Shown piece by piece: positions 1-7,824 of a stretch of 31,649 nt of DNA; position 1 is the first letter of the stretch; every line of letters starts with the position of its first letter. This stretch comes from DAISIL01 sp036822015. GTDB lineage: Bacteria; Bacteroidota; Bacteroidia; Cytophagales; Bernardetiaceae. A program made the position numbers and the translations under genes. The stretch covers positions 1-31,649 of the forward strand of contig DAISIL010000039.1 of the NCBI GenBank assembly GCA_036822015.1. Direction: 5' to 3'. Under the pieces are notes generated by a model. That model was not told the origin of the DNA. It did not search any database and was given only the letters and a program-made list of their open reading frames with translations.

Positions 1-1207
1 CTTTGATGAGCTTGGCAAACTTCTTAGAACCCGTTACGTTGGTGCGCTCCCCAACATTGACAAACCGGCTATCTTTATCTATCGTAACTGGCTCTAATCC
101 AGCCAATCGCATTACTCTTTTTGGTCTCGGGACTTTTCGTGGGGAGTAGGGCGATACCCGCTCAACGATCATGCGGATATGATCGGGCGTTGTGCCGCAG
201 CAGCCTCCCACGATGTTGAGTAGCCCTTCTTCGGCATAGCTTTCCATGAGTGCGCTCATGTACTCGGGCGACTCGTCGTACTGTCCAAACTCGTTGGGAA
301 GTCCGGCGTTGGGGTACATCGAGACGGGTATGGGTGCGATTCGGGACATCTCCTTGGCGTAGGGGCGCAGGAGGTCTCCGCCCATGGCGCAGTTAAGTCC
401 GATGCTCATCAGGTTGGCGTGTGCCACGGAGTTGTAGAAGGCTTCGGTGGTTTGGCCCGAAAGGGTACGTCCGCTGGCATCGGTGATGGTTCCCGAGATC
501 ATCACAGGGGCTTGCTTATCGGTGGGGATGCCTTTTTCGTCGTAGTATTTTTCGATAGCAAAAATGGCCGCCTTGCAGTTGAGGGTATCAAAGACGGTTT
601 CGATGAGTAAAATATCCGCGCCGCCATCAAGCAGCCCAGCTACTTGTTCCATGTACGCCGCTACGAGTTGATCGAAGGTAACGGCACGATAGCCGGGGTT
701 GTTTACGTCCGGAGAAAGGGAGCAAGTGCGGTTGGTGGGGCCCATGGCTCCGGCCACAAATCGGGGCTTATCGGGGTTTTGTTGGGTATATTCCTGGGCA
801 GCTACTTTGGCTAGCTGGGCGGAAGCAAAGTTGAGTTCGTAGGCCAGATGTTCTAGGGCATAGTCAGCCTGGGCGATGGAGGTGCTACTGAACGTATTGG
901 TTTCGATGATATCGGCACCGGCTTCGAGGTAAGCTCGGTGGATGTCCTGGATGATCTGGGGTTGGGTAATGGAGAGCAGGTCGTTGTTGCCTTGCAGATC
1001 GTTTTCGTGGTCATCAAACCGTCCATGTTTACAGGTGTATCCGTGAACGTGATCGCCTTTGAGGGGATGCGTATGGTCTTGAAAGCGTTTTCCTCTAAAA
1101 TCATCCTCTGTCAGTTGATGGCGTTGGATCATCGTTCCCATGGCACCATCCATGAACAAGATACGGGATTGGAGCAGTTGGTGTAAATAGTTTTTGAGGC
1201 TCATCAT
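1..1207 (-). CDS. metH: Cobalamin-dependent methionine synthase, N-terminal part (runs off the left edge)
   Basis: MetH transfers the methyl group of methyl-tetrahydrofolate to homocysteine through cobalamin. The minus-strand frame starts ATG-ATG (1207 or 1204) with MMSLKNYLHQLLQ and stays open to the window edge, about 402 codons. The homocysteine S-methyltransferase barrel is complete. It has the start motif MDGAMGTMIQ, the first zinc cysteine in GLNCAMGG, and the cysteine pair in IVGGCCGTTPDHI. The frame then continues into the pterin-binding domain (FVNVGERTNVTGSKKF). The two domains are therefore fused as in E. coli MetH, unlike the split forms found in some Bacteroidota. A strong promoter-like pair lies just upstream, and its leader looks too short for a riboswitch. 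The rest of the pterin domain, the B12 domain and the activation domain are not visible. Identification is firm. Confidence 0.95.
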   Translation of the reverse strand, partial: MMSLKNYLHQLLQSRILFMDGAMGTMIQRHQLTEDDFRGKRFQDHTHPLKGDHVHGYTCKHGRFDDHENDLQGNNDLLSITQPQIIQDIHRAYLEAGADIIETNTFSSTSIAQADYALEHLAYELNFASAQLAKVAAQEYTQQNPDKPRFVAGAMGPTNRTCSLSPDVNNPGYRAVTFDQLVAAYMEQVAGLLDGGADILLIETVFDTLNCKAAIFAIEKYYDEKGIPTDKQAPVMISGTITDASGRTLSGQTTEAFYNSVAHANLMSIGLNCAMGGDLLRPYAKEMSRIAPIPVSMYPNAGLPNEFGQYDESPEYMSALMESYAEEGLLNIVGGCCGTTPDHIRMIVERVSPYSPRKVPRPKRVMRLAGLEPVTIDKDSRFVNVGERTNVTGSKKFAKLIK

Positions 1208-1240
1208 TGCGTAGCGCGTCTTTTTTATTTATTGATCTAT

Positions 1241-1273
1241 CAAAACTAACAAAGAACGGCTTGATTACCCAAA
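1241..1273 (-). promoter_or_regulatory. Bacteroidota-type promoter of metH
   Basis: On the minus strand TTTG (1273-1270) is followed after 21 nt by TAGTTTTG (1248-1241), matching the -33 TTTG / -7 TAnnTTTG pattern of the primary sigma factor of Bacteroidota. Transcription would start near 1234, about 27 nt before the metH start codon. Confidence 0.6.
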
Positions 1274-1311
1274 ATGTGTAGGTTTTGTAGGTATTTTGGT
1301 CATCTTTTTTG

Positions 1312-1360
1312 AAGCCCTGCATACACCCTGCCGTTTGGGGAGGTAAGCTATGCAGGGCTT
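1312..1360. repeat. 12-bp perfect inverted repeat between the TPR gene and metH
   Basis: AAGCCCTGCATA (1312-1323) and its exact complement (1349-1360) flank a 25-nt loop. It lies directly after the stop codon of the TPR gene, so a transcript-end hairpin is likely. In the minus-strand reading direction the stem is followed by an A-run rather than a T-run, so it is not a canonical intrinsic terminator. Confidence 0.5.
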
Positions 1361-1367
1361 AGGGTAT

Positions 1368-2744
1368 CTACTCTCTGCTGTCTTCTTTGAGGAGCAGGTT
1401 AATGTTTTGGAGTTCGTACAAGGCTACGGGACGAAAGATACCCTGGGCGGCTTTGTTGAGGCTCCCACGGGCGAGTTCGTACTGCTTGGTTTTGCTGCGG
1501 ATCATGCCCAGGGCCAGGTGCGACATCACTCGGGCTTCGGGCTTGACCTGGGGTGTGTTGGCCAGGTCATATAAGATGCCCTCTGCGTCGTTGTAGCTCC
1601 CCAACTTGAAGAGCGACATGGCCCGATAAAAAATCACGAGCGTATTGGCTGGGTTGCGGGAAAGGTATTCGTTGGCATCCAGGAGTGCTGCATCGTAGTT
1701 TTTGTATTTAAAGTTCGAGATACACAAACTGTAATAGAGTTTCGTCAGCTCTTTTTCGCTCAAAATGGGTCGATCCGAGCGGCCGTCTTTTCTGGCTTCG
1801 TTGTCTTCTTTGTTCTTGAAGTAGGTCTTTAAGCGGAGTTCCATGAAACGCATCGTGGAGTCATTGCTATCAATGCTCAATGCCTTAGAGACCTCCGGCG
1901 CCTGTGCGTTTTCGGGATCCATCTCGAGGACTTTCTGAACCACAGTGTAGGCTTTCTCAAACTCATACACCCGTCGGTAGCCTTCGGCAATCTGGAGATA
2001 GTACTCGGGGGAGAGCTTGTGTACCTGATCGACAAAGTTGCCGTATTTGGCTTTATCTAAGGCTACCTTAGCCTCGGCATATTGGTTGAGCATGTGGTAG
2101 GCATAACCCTGCTCGTAGTAAAACTTGGCATAGCCTTCGTCTTCTTCGCCATCAAATTCTTCAACGATAGGCGTAATGAACTCAAGGGCTTTTTCGTACT
2201 CACCGATGGCGTTGTGGTAGCGGGCATCGAGGTAGTTGAGGTCATCGGATCCGGGGATGAGTTCTTTGGCTTGTTGGATGTGCGGGCCCGTATCGAGGAG
2301 GCGGCCGTTGCGGAGCAGCAGATCAATGATCTGAAACTTGTACGCGAACTTTTGCCCTTCGTCATCGGAGGCAGCAAAGGCCATATCGTAGTACTTGACC
2401 GCATCAACGGGCTGATCTTGAAGGCTTTTGATCTGGGCCAGTATCTCGTAGTTGGCAAAGTAGGTGGGGTCTAGCTCAATGACTTTCTCGAAGCATTCTA
2501 CGGCCTTATCAAATCGTTGGGCATCATAAAAACACTTACAGCGGTCGTAGTGATACCGGGTGTTGTTGGGTTCGGCTTCGATGGCTTTGGTGTAGGCGGC
2601 GTAGGCTTTCTGGTAGTCCTTGGCCTTGCGAAACCTTTCGCCGGCAACATAGGCATCCAGTCCCTTGCCTTTGTCGTCCTGCGCCGAGACATAAAGCATC
2701 GGGATCAACAAAAGGAATAACAATAGCGGTGTACGTGTTTTCAT
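1368..2744 (-). CDS. Secreted tetratricopeptide-repeat (TPR) protein
   Basis: A 458-residue protein of unknown specific role. Residues 1-21 form a Sec signal peptide with a short K/R start, a leucine-rich core and an SAQ cleavage site, so it is exported to the periplasm or outer membrane. The rest is helical TPR repeats. The clearest two lie at about 30-100, with the AYxAYTKAIEAEPNN and AVECFEKVIELDP patterns. Weaker repeats continue to about residue 440 (NYDAALLDANEYL, SYNDAEGILYDLA). TPR arrays mediate protein-protein contacts. There is no catalytic domain, OmpA domain or lipobox. It sits on the same strand as the upstream lipoprotein gene (92-nt gap) and metH downstream, without evidence that they form one transcript. 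The fold is certain and the role is not. Confidence 0.85.
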   Translation of the reverse strand: MKTRTPLLLFLLLIPMLYVSAQDDKGKGLDAYVAGERFRKAKDYQKAYAAYTKAIEAEPNNTRYHYDRCKCFYDAQRFDKAVECFEKVIELDPTYFANYEILAQIKSLQDQPVDAVKYYDMAFAASDDEGQKFAYKFQIIDLLLRNGRLLDTGPHIQQAKELIPGSDDLNYLDARYHNAIGEYEKALEFITPIVEEFDGEEDEGYAKFYYEQGYAYHMLNQYAEAKVALDKAKYGNFVDQVHKLSPEYYLQIAEGYRRVYEFEKAYTVVQKVLEMDPENAQAPEVSKALSIDSNDSTMRFMELRLKTYFKNKEDNEARKDGRSDRPILSEKELTKLYYSLCISNFKYKNYDAALLDANEYLSRNPANTLVIFYRAMSLFKLGSYNDAEGILYDLANTPQVKPEARVMSHLALGMIRSKTKQYELARGSLNKAAQGIFRPVALYELQNINLLLKEDSRE

Positions 2745-2836
2745 AAGAGGGTGGTTGGTTATCTGAACAAAAAATAAAACTGCTCAAAAAAAAGTCCGTT
2801 CTTTCGGGAAAAATACAAAAAAAACTTAACAAAGTC

Positions 2837-3157
2837 TTACTTCTTTCGGCGACGCGACTGTTGCGAGGAGTCGCGTTGGCGTGCTTGTTTGGGCAATGCC
2901 TCGCCATACTTGGGCTGTTTGGGCGGAAAAAGATTGGTGAATATCCCGCCTTTTTTGCCCTTAAACTCCTGCCCCTGGTGGTAGTGGTTCATGCGTACAT
3001 GGCAGGCATCCTCCTTGCATCGCTTTACTTTTTTCTTTTTTTCCTTTCCTTTTTTCTCCTTCGTAAATTCCACATCTTTTCCTCCCTTATTAAAAATGCC
3101 ACAGCTGCTACAGGCCAAGCAGAGGCTCACGAGCAGGAATATCTTTTTCCAGTCCAT
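2837..3157 (-). CDS. Small, very basic lipoprotein with a Cys/His cluster
   Basis: The start is placed at the ATG at 3157 (MDWKKIFLLVSL), because only this start puts a signal peptide at the N-terminus. A longer in-frame reading from 3265 would bury it. The protein has 106 residues, with lipobox ACSSC and lipidated Cys19. After the lipid anchor comes a dense lysine run (residues about 30-46), then a Cys/His-rich stretch RCKEDACHVRMNHYHQG, then a Gln/Lys/Arg-rich tail ending RRRKK. The charge and the C..C-H..H-H spacing could suit contact with nucleic acid, a phosphate-rich surface or a metal, but no family was recognised. It is divergent from the YciO-type gene, sharing a roughly 94-nt intergenic region. 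Confidence 0.7.
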   Translation of the reverse strand: MDWKKIFLLVSLCLACSSCGIFNKGGKDVEFTKEKKGKEKKKKVKRCKEDACHVRMNHYHQGQEFKGKKGGIFTNLFPPKQPKYGEALPKQARQRDSSQQSRRRKK

Positions 3158-3199
3158 CGGTTTTTTTTGATAGACTAACGGCGCAAGCCCCGTATTTCG

Positions 3200-3231
3200 T
3201 TTGTGCGAATGGTTCTTTTGACGTATATTGA
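3200..3231 (+). promoter_or_regulatory. Promoter of the YciO-type / LytTR unit
   Basis: TTTG (3200-3203), a 20-nt spacer and TATATTGA (3224-3231) match the Bacteroidota -33/-7 pattern with one deviation in the -7 box. The predicted start near 3237 leaves a leader of about 15 nt before the ATG at 3252, which supports that start over the upstream in-frame TTG at 3228 that lies inside the -7 box. Confidence 0.55.
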
Positions 3232-3251
3232 GGGTTAAAATAGCTTCTTGT

Positions 3252-3878
3252 ATGTCCAAAATCATTCATATCCATCCAGATAACCCCCAGGAACGACTGC
3301 TCCAACGCGCCATTGAGTGCCTCAAGGACGGCGGCGTAATCATCTATCCGACCGATACCGTTTATGGTTTTGGCTGTGATCTCTACAACATGAAAGCCAT
3401 TGAGCGCATCTGCAAGATCAAAGGCACCGACCCGCGACGGATGCACCTCTCGTTTATCTGCGATGACCTCTCCGACATCAGCACCTATGCTAAGGTGAGT
3501 ACGCCTGTTTTTAAGGCCATGAAACGCGCCCTGCCCGGCCCTTACACCTTCATCCTTGAGTCGAGTACGAGGGTACCAAAAATTCTTCACAACAAGAAAA
3601 AACAAGTAGGTATTCGGATACCCGATCATGCCATTCCGCGCCAACTCGTACAGGCTTTGGGCAATCCCATCCTGACAACATCGGTCAAACATCCCGACGA
3701 CGAAATACTGGAATACCTCACCGAAGCCTACCAGATGGAGGAAGCCTGGGGACATCATGTCGATTTGATTATCGACGGAGGAACGGGCGGTAACATCCCC
3801 TCCACCGTCCTCTCAGGCATCGGAGACGAAATCGAACTCATCCGACAAGGCTTAGGGCAAACCGACCAACTCCTCTGA
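3252..3878 (+). CDS. YciO-family (Sua5/TsaC/YrdC-like) protein
   Basis: A 208-residue member of the YrdC-fold superfamily, whose TsaC/Sua5 members make threonylcarbamoyl-AMP for the t6A modification of tRNA. Visible features are the nucleotide-binding YPTDTVYGFG (32-41), the K-I-K basic motif (56-58), LPGPYTFIL and GIRIPDHAI. The stretch PRRMHLSFICDDLSDISTYAKV and the end VDLIIDGG..G...STV resemble E. coli YciO more than TsaC. Whether YciO-type proteins supply t6A in vivo is less certain than for TsaC/Sua5, and no other paralogue is visible here. Start chosen at ATG 3252 because an upstream TTG lies in the promoter. Its stop overlaps the start of the next gene by one base (TGATG), implying translational coupling. 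Confidence 0.88.
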   Translation: MSKIIHIHPDNPQERLLQRAIECLKDGGVIIYPTDTVYGFGCDLYNMKAIERICKIKGTDPRRMHLSFICDDLSDISTYAKVSTPVFKAMKRALPGPYTFILESSTRVPKILHNKKKQVGIRIPDHAIPRQLVQALGNPILTTSVKHPDDEILEYLTEAYQMEEAWGHHVDLIIDGGTGGNIPSTVLSGIGDEIELIRQGLGQTDQLL

Positions 3879-4603
3879 TGCACCTCCCATGCTTGCGCAT
3901 CCTGACCGTCGAGGACGAACTCATCATCGCCAAAGACCTCGCCGAGACCCTAGAAGAGATGGGCCACCACGTGATCGGAAACGCACGAACGGCTACCCAA
4001 GCCCTTGACCTCCTCCAAAACCAAGGCCCCGACCTCATCCTGCTCGACATCCAACTGGCCGAAAAAACCTCCGGCATAGACCTGGCACAGCATCTACAAA
4101 AACATCACAACGAAATTCCCTACATCTTCCTGACCTCCTTTGCCGACCCCGCCACCCTCCAAAATGCCATCCAGACCATGCCTTATGGCTACCTGGTCAA
4201 GCCCTTCCAACCCGAAAACCTTCATGCAGCCATCCTACTGGCCCACCAACGCCACATCCAACGCCCACAGGAGGAGCAAACCTCCCACGATCATATTTTT
4301 GTAAGGTACAACGGACGGCTCCAAAAAATCACCTTGAAAGACATTCTCTGGATACAAGCCGAAGGTAACTACACAGAAATTCATCTCCCAAAAGATAAAT
4401 ATCTGGTGCGCAGTACCTTAAAAGAAGTCCTGGATACCCTGCCCACTGCCGATTTCGTCCGAGTGCATCGCTCCTACGTCGTCCAGATTTGCCATGTATT
4501 GAGCAAACAAGGCAACCAGATCCGGATAGCTGGTAAGCAACAACGCATCCCCATCGGGAGAAACTACCAAGCCTGCCTGCAACAAAGAATACCTGCCCTA
4601 TGA
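3878..4603 (+). CDS. LytTR-type two-component response regulator
   Basis: A 241-residue regulator. The receiver domain (about 5-125) has the acidic pair E12/D13, phospho-acceptor D57 in LILLDIQL, T86 and K108 in YLVKPF, so it should be phosphorylatable. A LytTR DNA-binding domain follows from about 138, with HIFVRYNGRLQKI, DILWIQAEGNYTEIHL and VRVHRSYVV. Such regulators usually pair with a 7TM or LytS-like histidine kinase, but none is adjacent. The gene is instead coupled by a 1-nt stop/start overlap to the YciO-type gene. It ends convergently with the acetyltransferase gene, and the two coding ends overlap by 6 nt (4598-4603). Confidence 0.92.
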   Translation: MHLPCLRILTVEDELIIAKDLAETLEEMGHHVIGNARTATQALDLLQNQGPDLILLDIQLAEKTSGIDLAQHLQKHHNEIPYIFLTSFADPATLQNAIQTMPYGYLVKPFQPENLHAAILLAHQRHIQRPQEEQTSHDHIFVRYNGRLQKITLKDILWIQAEGNYTEIHLPKDKYLVRSTLKEVLDTLPTADFVRVHRSYVVQICHVLSKQGNQIRIAGKQQRIPIGRNYQACLQQRIPAL

Positions 4604-5272
4604 TGGCAGCCCATCTTCGTCGACACTGCTCAACTCCCTGATAAACTTTGCCGGAATGCCTCCCACCAACGTAAAAGGAGCCACATCTTTGGTAACCACA
4701 CTACCAGCGGCCACGATAGCTCCGCGCCCAACCCTAACACCCTGCAATACGCTGACATTGAAGCTCAACCAAGCATAATCTTCGATCACAACGGGCTTCT
4801 CAATGACGTTGTAGGGCTGGGTGGGCAAGCCGTACTGGGCGATGTGGCGGTAAGTGGCAGCACGTTCGAGGTGATCCTCTTCATGGGCAGTAGTATCGGT
4901 GATATTGCAGTTATGCGCAATCAAAACATTATTACCGATCTGGATGGCTGCCGCGCTCCTGATTGTGGTGTTTCGTCCGATATAGCAATCTTCGCCGATC
5001 TCAATTTTTCCTCCATGAGCGAAGACCAAGAGTTCGCCCGTAACGAGCGTTCTGGCCCCAATGATAATTTGACCGGGGTTGGATTGGTTGTTGTGAATAT
5101 CGCAAGCAGGAAGCAGCCGCGCCCCTTCGTGAAGCGTAACCTGCCTTGATTTCTCTTCGGCGAGCCACTGCGTGATCCGATCATTAAAAAAATGATAGGT
5201 CTTCATGCTTAGTTTTTTGACCATCGGTAGATCAAAAAAACCATCAACGATCTTCCGTAGTGTTTTTTTCAT
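4598..5272 (-). CDS. Left-handed beta-helix (hexapeptide) O-acetyltransferase
   Basis: Start at ATG 5272, which forms an ATGA overlap with the stop of the upstream glycosyltransferase. A longer in-frame reading up to 5452 would overlap that gene fully. The protein has 224 residues. A short helical N-terminus (1-45) is followed by imperfect hexapeptide repeats (I/V-G-x4) at about 68-125 and 158-200, for example IIIGARTLVTGE, IEIGEDCYIG, AIQIGNNVLIA and VRVGRGAIVAAGSVV. The loop with IAHNC and THDEEDH-like residues (actual TTAHEEDH, 127-134) holds the likely catalytic histidine. The end VGGIPAKFIREL is typical of xenobiotic, serine and capsule acetyltransferases. With the glycosyltransferase it probably decorates a cell-surface glycan; the acceptor is unknown. 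Confidence 0.88.
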   Translation of the reverse strand: MKKTLRKIVDGFFDLPMVKKLSMKTYHFFNDRITQWLAEEKSRQVTLHEGARLLPACDIHNNQSNPGQIIIGARTLVTGELLVFAHGGKIEIGEDCYIGRNTTIRSAAAIQIGNNVLIAHNCNITDTTAHEEDHLERAATYRHIAQYGLPTQPYNVIEKPVVIEDYAWLSFNVSVLQGVRVGRGAIVAAGSVVTKDVAPFTLVGGIPAKFIRELSSVDEDGLPS

Positions 5273-6165
5273 TTGCCTTGTACTTTCTTGAATACCTCTT
5301 TCATTTGGCTTCTCCAACTGCGCTCGCTGATGTGCTGGTGCATGTAGCGCATCTGCTCGCCTACCCATGATGGGTGCATGGCTGCCTGTTGCGTGAGTGC
5401 GGTGATGGTCTGTGTCATCTGTTCGGTTTGGTAGGCAGCATCGGGCTGGCAATGCTCCCCACTGCCATCAAAGCCAATGTTTTGCACCAACGATTGGGTA
5501 GGGTATAGCCCCAATCCATTGCGCAGCCAAACGGAATAGTACCAACGGATGGCCCAGGATTTGGGGTTATTGAGCATGGTGGCATAGTCGTAGCCCCCGA
5601 AGTTGAAGCGGTCCCGTAGCAAGGGATCGCTTTGGATGTGTTCGCGCCAGGCAAGGCTCGGATCAAAGGCCGCCCAGCGATCTGCCCACGTCGCCCAGCC
5701 CCAAGAACTCGTCGCCAGCGGCGAAAGAAATGTATCGAATCTGCTGATAGCCAACGGAAACTGATACGCATTGATGGCATAAACATTGGGGCTGTCCGCA
5801 TAAACCCGCAAGCCTTGGTTGCAGTAGGTCAGGAAGTGAGGAGAACTTATCAGGTCATCTTCCAGGACGATCACCTGTCCGTACTTTTGGATGACCTCCG
5901 TGATGCCCGCCTGAACATTTTGGGCCAAACCCCTGTTTTCGGGGTGGGCAATCAGGGTAACGGCTTTGGCGGCTGTAAAATCGGCACAAAGGCGGCATAC
6001 CTCCGCGATCTTTTCCCGAGTTTGGGTATCGGCATCGGGTTTGGGCCCGTCGGCATATACGTACAGATGCGTCTGGGCGATGCCTTCGTTTTGGGCAAGG
6101 GCAGCGAGCGTTTGGTCCGTATGCTGTGGGCGATGATAAACAAAAAGAACCAGTGGTGCGTACAA
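5269..6165 (-). CDS. Glycosyltransferase (GT-A fold, GT2-like)
   Basis: A 298-residue enzyme beginning at TTG 6165. No ATG lies between this codon and the in-frame stop at 6186-6184, and the N-terminal strand APLVLFVYHRPQHT is the expected first strand of this family. It has DG at 39-40, the nucleotide-sugar/metal-binding EDD (102-104) in VIVLEDDLISSPHFL, and the family signature SSWGWATWADRW (153-164). The C-terminal third (from about 260) has no recognisable domain. There is no membrane segment, so it should act on the cytoplasmic face. The downstream acetyltransferase is ATGA-coupled, indicating a two-gene glycan-modification unit. Its promoter lies back to back with that of porX. Donor and acceptor sugars cannot be read from the sequence. 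Confidence 0.87.
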   Translation of the reverse strand: MYAPLVLFVYHRPQHTDQTLAALAQNEGIAQTHLYVYADGPKPDADTQTREKIAEVCRLCADFTAAKAVTLIAHPENRGLAQNVQAGITEVIQKYGQVIVLEDDLISSPHFLTYCNQGLRVYADSPNVYAINAYQFPLAISRFDTFLSPLATSSWGWATWADRWAAFDPSLAWREHIQSDPLLRDRFNFGGYDYATMLNNPKSWAIRWYYSVWLRNGLGLYPTQSLVQNIGFDGSGEHCQPDAAYQTEQMTQTITALTQQAAMHPSWVGEQMRYMHQHISERSWRSQMKEVFKKVQGK

Positions 6166-6184
6166 AAGACAAATAGTTTTTAAT

Positions 6185-6209
6185 CAAAGCTACAAAAAAA
6201 TTATCTTTG
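6185..6209. promoter_or_regulatory. Back-to-back -7 elements of the glycosyltransferase and porX promoters
   Basis: On the plus strand TATCTTTG (6202-6209) is a perfect TAnnTTTG box about 35 nt before the porX ATG. On the minus strand TAGCTTTG (6192-6185) is a perfect box about 20 nt before the glycosyltransferase TTG. Only 9 nt separate them. Neither has a good -33 TTTG, so the divergent pair may interfere with each other or need an activator. Confidence 0.55.
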
Positions 6210-6244
6210 GGCTTTGATCCCACCCACCAATCCCCCTCCTGCAT

Positions 6245-7816
6245 ATGCAAGCATATCGAATCCTTTGGGCAGACGATGAAATAGATTTTTTGAAACCTCA
6301 CCTGCTATTTCTTGAAAAAAAGGGCTACCTCCTGACGGCAGTCAATAGCGGCACAGAGGCCGTGGAGCGGTGTGAGCAGGAGATATTTGATGTCGTCTTT
6401 TTGGATGAAAATATGCCCGGGATGTCGGGGCTAGAAGCCTTGCAAGAAATCAAGGCGATGCGCCCCACCCTGCCCGTCGTGATGATAACCAAAAACCAAG
6501 AAGAACACATCATGGAGGAGGCCATCGGGGCCCAGATCACGGATTATCTCATCAAGCCCGTCAAGCCGCAGCAGGTCTTGCTCGCCCTCAAAAAAATCCT
6601 AGACCAGCGGCGTATCGTTACCGAAAAGACCAACCACAACTACCAGCGCAGCTTCCAACAAATCAGCATGTCCCTCAACGATGCCATCAACGCCGATGAC
6701 TGGACAGAGCTGTACCGCCAACTCGTCTATTGGGAAATCGAAATCGAAAAGACTGAAAACAAAAGCATGAAGGAAGTCCTGGAGATGCAAAAAGACGAAG
6801 CCAATGTCAATTTTCTCAAGTTCGTCCGAGAGCAGTACGCCCACTGGATGGATCCCCAAAACAAAACGGACAAGCCTCTACTCTCCCATGAACTCATGGC
6901 CCAGAAGGTCTTTCCGCTCCTTCGGCAGGACGAACACAAACAAAAAACCGTTTTCTTTATTCTGATCGACAACCTACGCTACGACCAATGGCGCGTCCTC
7001 GAATCCGACATCACGGCTTACTTTCGTGTGCGCGAGGAGAGTTTTTATTACTCCATCCTGCCCACCACGACGGCCTTTGCCCGCAACGCCGTTTTTAGTG
7101 GCCTTACCCCACTCGACCTCTCCCAACGCCTACCCCAGTACTGGGTCAATGACGACGAAGAAGGCAAAAAAAATAACTTTGAAGCCGAACTCCTCCAAGA
7201 ACAGCTCAAACGCGCCGGACTCTCTCAGACCAAGATGAGCTACCACAAAATCTTGCGACAAGAACAAGCCAAAAAGCTCAACGACCACCTCAAAACCTTT
7301 TACGATCAGGACTTTGTAGCCATTGTCTATAACTTTGTCGATATGCTTTCCCATGCCCGTACCGATACGACGATCATCCGCGAACTAGCTCCCGACGAAG
7401 CCGCCTACCGCTCCATCACCCGTTCCTGGTTTTTGCACGCTTCACTTTTTGATACCCTCAAACAACTGTCCCTGGCCGGACATACCGTCATCCTGACCAC
7501 CGACCACGGCACGATACGCACCAAACGCCCCTACAAGATCATCGGCGACCGCGACACCAACACCAACCTCCGCTACAAAAACGGGCGCAACCTCACCTAC
7601 AAAGACAAAAACGTACTCGTTGCCCACCAACCCGAAGCCTTTGGGCTGCCCAAAAGCAAGCTCACCAGCAGCTATGTTTTTGCGTCGGAGGACTACTTCT
7701 TTGCTTACCCCAACAACTACAACTACTACGTCAATTATTACAAGGACACCTTCCAGCATGGAGGCGTTTCCCTCGAAGAAATGATTATTCCTTTTGTCAT
7801 CCTTGAAGGCCGTTAA
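6245..7816 (+). CDS. porX: PorX: response regulator with PglZ domain (type IX secretion control)
   Basis: A 523-residue protein with the full PorX layout. The CheY-like receiver (1-120) has the acidic pair D10/D11, phospho-acceptor D54 in VVFLDENMPG, T82 and K104 in DYLIKPVKP. A helical linker (about 125-225) follows, then an alkaline-phosphatase-superfamily PglZ domain (about 230-523). Metal-site residues are visible as D242 in FILIDNLRYDQW, the T-rich LPTTTAFAR (272-280) and TTDHGT with D420/H421. In Porphyromonas PorX acts with the kinase PorY and controls expression of the type IX secretion system; PglZ domains of this type have been reported to cleave cyclic oligonucleotides (established knowledge, not tested here). 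No PorY gene is adjacent. Eight nucleotides separate it from the fructosamine-kinase gene. Confidence 0.95.
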   Translation: MQAYRILWADDEIDFLKPHLLFLEKKGYLLTAVNSGTEAVERCEQEIFDVVFLDENMPGMSGLEALQEIKAMRPTLPVVMITKNQEEHIMEEAIGAQITDYLIKPVKPQQVLLALKKILDQRRIVTEKTNHNYQRSFQQISMSLNDAINADDWTELYRQLVYWEIEIEKTENKSMKEVLEMQKDEANVNFLKFVREQYAHWMDPQNKTDKPLLSHELMAQKVFPLLRQDEHKQKTVFFILIDNLRYDQWRVLESDITAYFRVREESFYYSILPTTTAFARNAVFSGLTPLDLSQRLPQYWVNDDEEGKKNNFEAELLQEQLKRAGLSQTKMSYHKILRQEQAKKLNDHLKTFYDQDFVAIVYNFVDMLSHARTDTTIIRELAPDEAAYRSITRSWFLHASLFDTLKQLSLAGHTVILTTDHGTIRTKRPYKIIGDRDTNTNLRYKNGRNLTYKDKNVLVAHQPEAFGLPKSKLTSSYVFASEDYFFAYPNNYNYYVNYYKDTFQHGGVSLEEMIIPFVILEGR

Positions 7817-7824
7817 GCGTATCC

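Noticed and set aside
1312..1360. Canonical Rho-independent terminator after the TPR gene
   Set aside because: The stem is perfect, but the minus-strand sequence after it is A-rich rather than T-rich and the loop is 25 nt long, so it is listed only as an inverted repeat.
3108..3758. 216-codon minus-strand frame antisense to the YciO-type gene
   Set aside because: The YciO-type motifs on the plus strand explain the region; the antisense product looks random and would also overlap the lipoprotein gene start.
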